Origin: Bacteroidota bacterium
Lineage (GTDB): Bacteria > Bacteroidota > Bacteroidia > Sphingobacteriales > Sphingobacteriaceae
Direction of reading: 5' to 3'
Assembly: GCA_013286985.1 (NCBI GenBank)
Contig: JABDEQ010000091.1
Location: 1-8,433, forward strand
Length of the DNA stretch: 8,433 nt
This document shows, piece after piece, positions 6,222 through 8,433 of this stretch. The notes under the pieces were generated by a model. It was not told where the DNA came from, made no database searches, and worked only from the letters and a program-made list of their open reading frames with translations. Within the stretch, counting starts at the first letter, position 1. Each line of letters begins with the position of its first letter. The position numbers were made by a program, and so were the translations under genes.

Positions 6222-7247
6222 ATGGCTGTGCTTCCTGCAAAAAATCTGGCGCGTCTGACCTGGCTTCTGTCTTTTACCATAAGCGTTTTTCTTCTGATTT
6301 TCCTTTTGATCAGTAGAAGTGTCACACCCATAGTGGCCATCGTTTTTACCACAATGAGCGCTGTCATTGTGCTTTTTATAGGTTTTTTTAATATCTATTT
6401 ATTGACAGCATATAACAGGTTATCCGGTTTATCCATTGACCTCCAATCCAATAAACGGCGATATATTTATTCCTATATCGGTAGTGCTTTAATTCATCTG
6501 ACCGTTTGGCCTTTATTTGCTTATTTAGCCCGGGTGCCATGGAAATCTTCGGGTATGGCCTTGTTTTTCGTGCATATAATTTCTTCGGCACTCGTAAATA
6601 CCCTGATGATTATCATTCAGAATTTTATTCTTTTACAAAGTGATAAAGCCAAAGCCGACCTGGAACTGTCAGAATTAAGGGCAGCTAACGCAGAGGCTGC
6701 AACCTTACTCTTAAAACAGCAGATACACCCTCATTTCCTGTTTAATTCCCTGAATACCCTGAAGGTATTGTACAACAAAGATCCGAAAATGGGCAACAGC
6801 TATTTGATGCACCTGGCCAATTTTCTAAGGGCTACAGTTTCCAACCACGAAGACAAACTATCCCGGCTGGACGAAGAACTCCTTCTTTTTAATAATTATC
6901 TGCAAATGAAAAAGATCCGATTCGGTGACGCATTGAGTTGTATCATTACTATACCTGATGATCAGTTAACCTTAGGTAATCTGCCCGCCTTTTCACTACA
7001 GCCTTTACTTGAAAATGCCATCAAACACAATGATGCGACGGAAGAAATGCCGCTTAAGTTAATCGTGGTCAAGGAGGGCGACCGTATTATAGTTAGCAAT
7101 AATCTGCAAAGAAAGCGAAGGCCGGAAGTGTCAACCGGCAAGGGGTTAGCTAACCTTTCAGAAAGATACAGGCTGTTATCAGGAGATGAGGTGATAATAA
7201 CAGATGATGGCGTCTTATTTTCGGTCAGTCTTAAATTGCTGATCTGA
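6222..7247 (+). CDS. LytS/YehU-type sensor histidine kinase
   Basis: Membrane sensor kinase of the His_kinase (PF06580) class, which phosphorylates LytTR-type regulators. Four membrane helices are visible at about 12-32, 37-64, 83-103 and 111-137, joined by short loops with no large periplasmic domain, so the sensed cue probably lies in or near the membrane. A coiled linker (about 140-165) leads to the H-box QQIHPHFLFNSLNTL, with H171 the likely phosphorylated residue. The kinase core contains the N-box LQPLLENAIKHN (259-270, N265) and the glycine box TGKGLANLSERYRLL (305-319). No PAS or other sensor domain is seen. At 341 residues it is normal for Bacteroidota members with four helices. The stop overlaps the next start by one base (TGATG), so the pair is translationally coupled. 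The ATG at 6222 is the only sensible start because an in-frame TAG lies just before it. Confidence 0.93.
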   Translation: MAVLPAKNLARLTWLLSFTISVFLLIFLLISRSVTPIVAIVFTTMSAVIVLFIGFFNIYLLTAYNRLSGLSIDLQSNKRRYIYSYIGSALIHLTVWPLFAYLARVPWKSSGMALFFVHIISSALVNTLMIIIQNFILLQSDKAKADLELSELRAANAEAATLLLKQQIHPHFLFNSLNTLKVLYNKDPKMGNSYLMHLANFLRATVSNHEDKLSRLDEELLLFNNYLQMKKIRFGDALSCIITIPDDQLTLGNLPAFSLQPLLENAIKHNDATEEMPLKLIVVKEGDRIIVSNNLQRKRRPEVSTGKGLANLSERYRLLSGDEVIITDDGVLFSVSLKLLI

Positions 7248-8011
7248 TGAACATTGTTATAATTGAAGATGAACGGCTCATGGCCGAGGACCTTTACGAA
7301 ACCATACTTCTTGTAGAGCCATCTGCCCGTATTACCGCGTTGCTTCGTTCGGTAAAAGATGCGGTGATCTATTTCAGGGAAAATGGTGCACCTGACCTGA
7401 TTTTTAGCGACATCCAGTTAGGGGATGGACTGAGCTTTGACATATTTACAGTAGTCAATGTTCAGGCTCCTGTAATCTTTTGCACCGCCTATGATGAATA
7501 TGCAATAAGTGCTTTTAAGGCGAATGGAATAGACTTTATCATGAAGCCATTTACCAGCGAGATTATTGAGGACTCACTGAAAAAGTATCAGCAATTAAAG
7601 CAAATACTGGGCTCTGAGGTTACCCGGCAATATGAAGCCATTGTTAAAGTTTTAGAGCACCGTGAACAACAAAGGACGCCCACGATACTCGTTCGGCACC
7701 AAGATAAAATATTGCCGGTCAAACTGGAAGATATAGGCCTGTTGTACCTAAGGAATGAAATTACATATTTACTTACATTTTCGGGTAAAACCTATTTTTC
7801 CAGCAAGAACCTGGAAGAGTTTGAGAAAATGGCAGGCACAAATTTTTTCCGTGCGAACCGACAAAGCCTGGTTAACCGAAAAGCCATAGTCAATGCTTCC
7901 CCGTATTTTTCCCGTAAACTGTCGCTCACTCTGACTATACCTTTTGACGAGACCATTACAGTCAGCAGAGAAAGGGCACCATTGTTGCTTCATTGGCTGA
8001 CTGCTTCATAA
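7247..8011 (+). CDS. LytTR-family response regulator
   Basis: DNA-binding response regulator partnered with the kinase it overlaps. The receiver domain (about 1-118) has the acidic pair E7/D8 (IIEDER), phosphoacceptor D55 (FSDIQLGDG), the conserved Thr at 80 (FCTAYDEYA) and Lys at 100 (MKPF), so it should be phosphorylated normally. A helical linker (about 119-143) leads to a LytTR DNA-binding domain (about 145-250) with typical features: ILVRHQDKILPV, the YLRNEITYLL strand, the F-FRANRQSLVNRKAI segment and the closing VSRERAPLLLHWL. LytTR proteins usually bind direct repeats as dimers; candidate repeats lie upstream of the kinase gene and just after this gene. Length (254) is standard. The likely targets are its own operon and the sequence starting near 8130; a link to the divergent oxidase operon is possible but not shown. 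Confidence 0.95.
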   Translation: MNIVIIEDERLMAEDLYETILLVEPSARITALLRSVKDAVIYFRENGAPDLIFSDIQLGDGLSFDIFTVVNVQAPVIFCTAYDEYAISAFKANGIDFIMKPFTSEIIEDSLKKYQQLKQILGSEVTRQYEAIVKVLEHREQQRTPTILVRHQDKILPVKLEDIGLLYLRNEITYLLTFSGKTYFSSKNLEEFEKMAGTNFFRANRQSLVNRKAIVNASPYFSRKLSLTLTIPFDETITVSRERAPLLLHWLTAS

Positions 8012-8034
8012 ATAGCTGGTTTATTAACTCGTCC

Positions 8035-8056
8035 CGGCAATGTTATTCAGTTGCCG
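8035..8056 (+). terminator. Stem-loop after the response regulator
   Basis: CGGCAA (8035-8040) and TTGCCG (8051-8056) form a perfect 6-bp stem with a 10-nt loop, 24 bp after the regulator stop codon. Only a short T-run (CTTTAG) follows, so it is a weak terminator candidate. The right arm also matches the first half of the proposed second LytTR site, so one of the two readings may be incidental. Confidence 0.35.
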
Positions 8057-8082
8057 CTTTAGACACCAATTTGTCCGCCTCA
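8051..8082 (+). promoter_or_regulatory. Second LytTR-type repeat pair, downstream of the regulator
   Basis: TTGTCCGCCTCA (8071-8082) matches 11 of 12 bases of the kinase-upstream element at 6161-6172. A weaker half, TTGCC, stands exactly 20 bp upstream at 8051-8055, repeating the same spacing. A -7-like box, CATTTTTG (8118-8125), begins 45 bp after the repeat's central G, the same distance as in front of the kinase. No TTG is found at the -33 position, as could be expected of an activator-dependent promoter. This implies that a transcript starts near 8130. Confidence 0.45.
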
Positions 8083-8170
8083 CTTAGATTTTATACGAAC
8101 AGTTCCTGATTACTCTTCATTTTTGGCTTATTAAGAACGCCGGGGTAGTTTGCCGTCTCGGCTAAAACAG

Positions 8171-8374
8171 ATGGCCATGTGTGAAAAAATATTAATAAAG
8201 CTCCTATTTTCTTTTTTCTCTACATCAGGAGTGACGCAAATACAGAAGTGCGATAAAAGCATATTCAATATCTATTGGGATAGACTAACTATATATCATA
8301 AACCGCAAGGCAGCGGGAAAGTGAACTTAAAGATTTTTTATTCTTTGGCAGCAAACAGCGCAATTGACATTTGA
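8171..8374 (+). CDS. Candidate small exported peptide of unknown function
   Basis: The 67-codon frame from ATG 8171 (a second ATG at 8177 gives 65) has no family I recognise. Its start resembles a short signal peptide: basic MCEKILIK, then hydrophobic LLFSFFSTSGVTQ. The remaining 45 residues are polar, with aromatic residues and one further Cys. A TTG at 8150 in the same frame would add seven unconvincing residues. It lies about 40 bp after the -7-like box that sits under the second LytTR-type site, so it could be a direct target of the neighbouring system. Against it: the hydrophobic core is short, the frame is small enough to arise by chance, and there is no recognised homologue. If it is not real, the stretch would be a long leader of the gene starting at 8403. 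Confidence 0.35.
   Translation: MAMCEKILIKLLFSFFSTSGVTQIQKCDKSIFNIYWDRLTIYHKPQGSGKVNLKIFYSLAANSAIDI
8344..8373 (+). promoter_or_regulatory. Weak candidate promoter for the gene at the right edge
   Basis: TTTG (8344-8347), an 18-bp spacer and GACATTTG (8366-8373) fit the Bacteroidota TTTG / TAnnTTTG pattern with one mismatch in the -7 box. It would start transcription about 25 bp before the ATG at 8403. It overlaps the end of the 67-codon frame, which slightly weakens that frame. Confidence 0.25.
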
Positions 8375-8402
8375 ACGAACGTCTCCTCAACCCAATAGTT
8401 TC

Positions 8403-8433
8403 ATGCAATACAAACTTTTCTTAGGATTTATAT
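8403..8433 (+). CDS. Start of a gene cut by the window edge
   Basis: Only ten codons are visible (MQYKLFLGFI). They read like the start of a signal peptide: one basic residue, then a hydrophobic run. No function can be given. It has the same strand as the two-component operon and may share its regulation through the site at 8051-8082. Confidence 0.3.
   Translation, partial: MQYKLFLGFI

Overview
The window looks like chromosomal DNA of a Bacteroidota bacterium, most likely a Sphingobacteriaceae member of the Mucilaginibacter/Pedobacter kind. This is inferred from four signs: a FecR anti-sigma factor of the Bacteroidota form, a Bacteroidota-only small protein family (113 aa, 2102-2443), the absence of Shine-Dalgarno sequences before gene starts, and a promoter box of the TAnnTTTG type. 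No database search was run.

Left end (1-1231). A short decayed piece of an IS1595-type transposase on the plus strand runs into the 3' end of a minus-strand fecR gene. This FecR is intact but stands alone: no ECF sigma gene lies upstream of it, and no SusC/TonB receptor gene lies downstream within the window.

Centre (1410-5635, minus strand). Five tightly packed genes form a probable operon for a cbb3-type terminal oxidase. The order is ccoN, a ccoO-cytochrome c fusion, a conserved soluble protein of unknown function, a tiny exported CxxC membrane protein, and a membrane-anchored Ig-like protein. Gaps are 3, 9 and 21 bp, followed by a 4-bp overlap. CcoN keeps every haem, CuB and cross-linked tyrosine residue, but carries about 255 extra N-terminal residues with added membrane segments. 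The second gene joins a CcoO domain to one extra cytochrome c domain, so it may replace both CcoO and CcoP. A strong hairpin follows the last gene.

Divergent gap (5636-6221). This 586-bp non-coding region separates the oxidase operon from a plus-strand two-component operon. It holds a cluster of dyad symmetries, two direct repeats 20 bp apart of the kind LytTR regulators bind, and a TACCTTTG box almost touching the kinase start codon.

Right end (6222-8433, plus strand). A LytS-type histidine kinase and a LytTR response regulator overlap by 1 bp. After them come a hairpin, a second copy of the 12-bp repeat core at the same distance (45 bp) from a -7-like box, a 67-aa candidate exported peptide, and the first codons of a further gene cut by the window edge.

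The most interesting signal is the repeated regulatory layout before the kinase and after the regulator. It suggests that the LytTR protein controls its own operon and a small downstream gene or transcript. The unusual cbb3 subunit layout with three uncharacterised co-operonic genes is the second.
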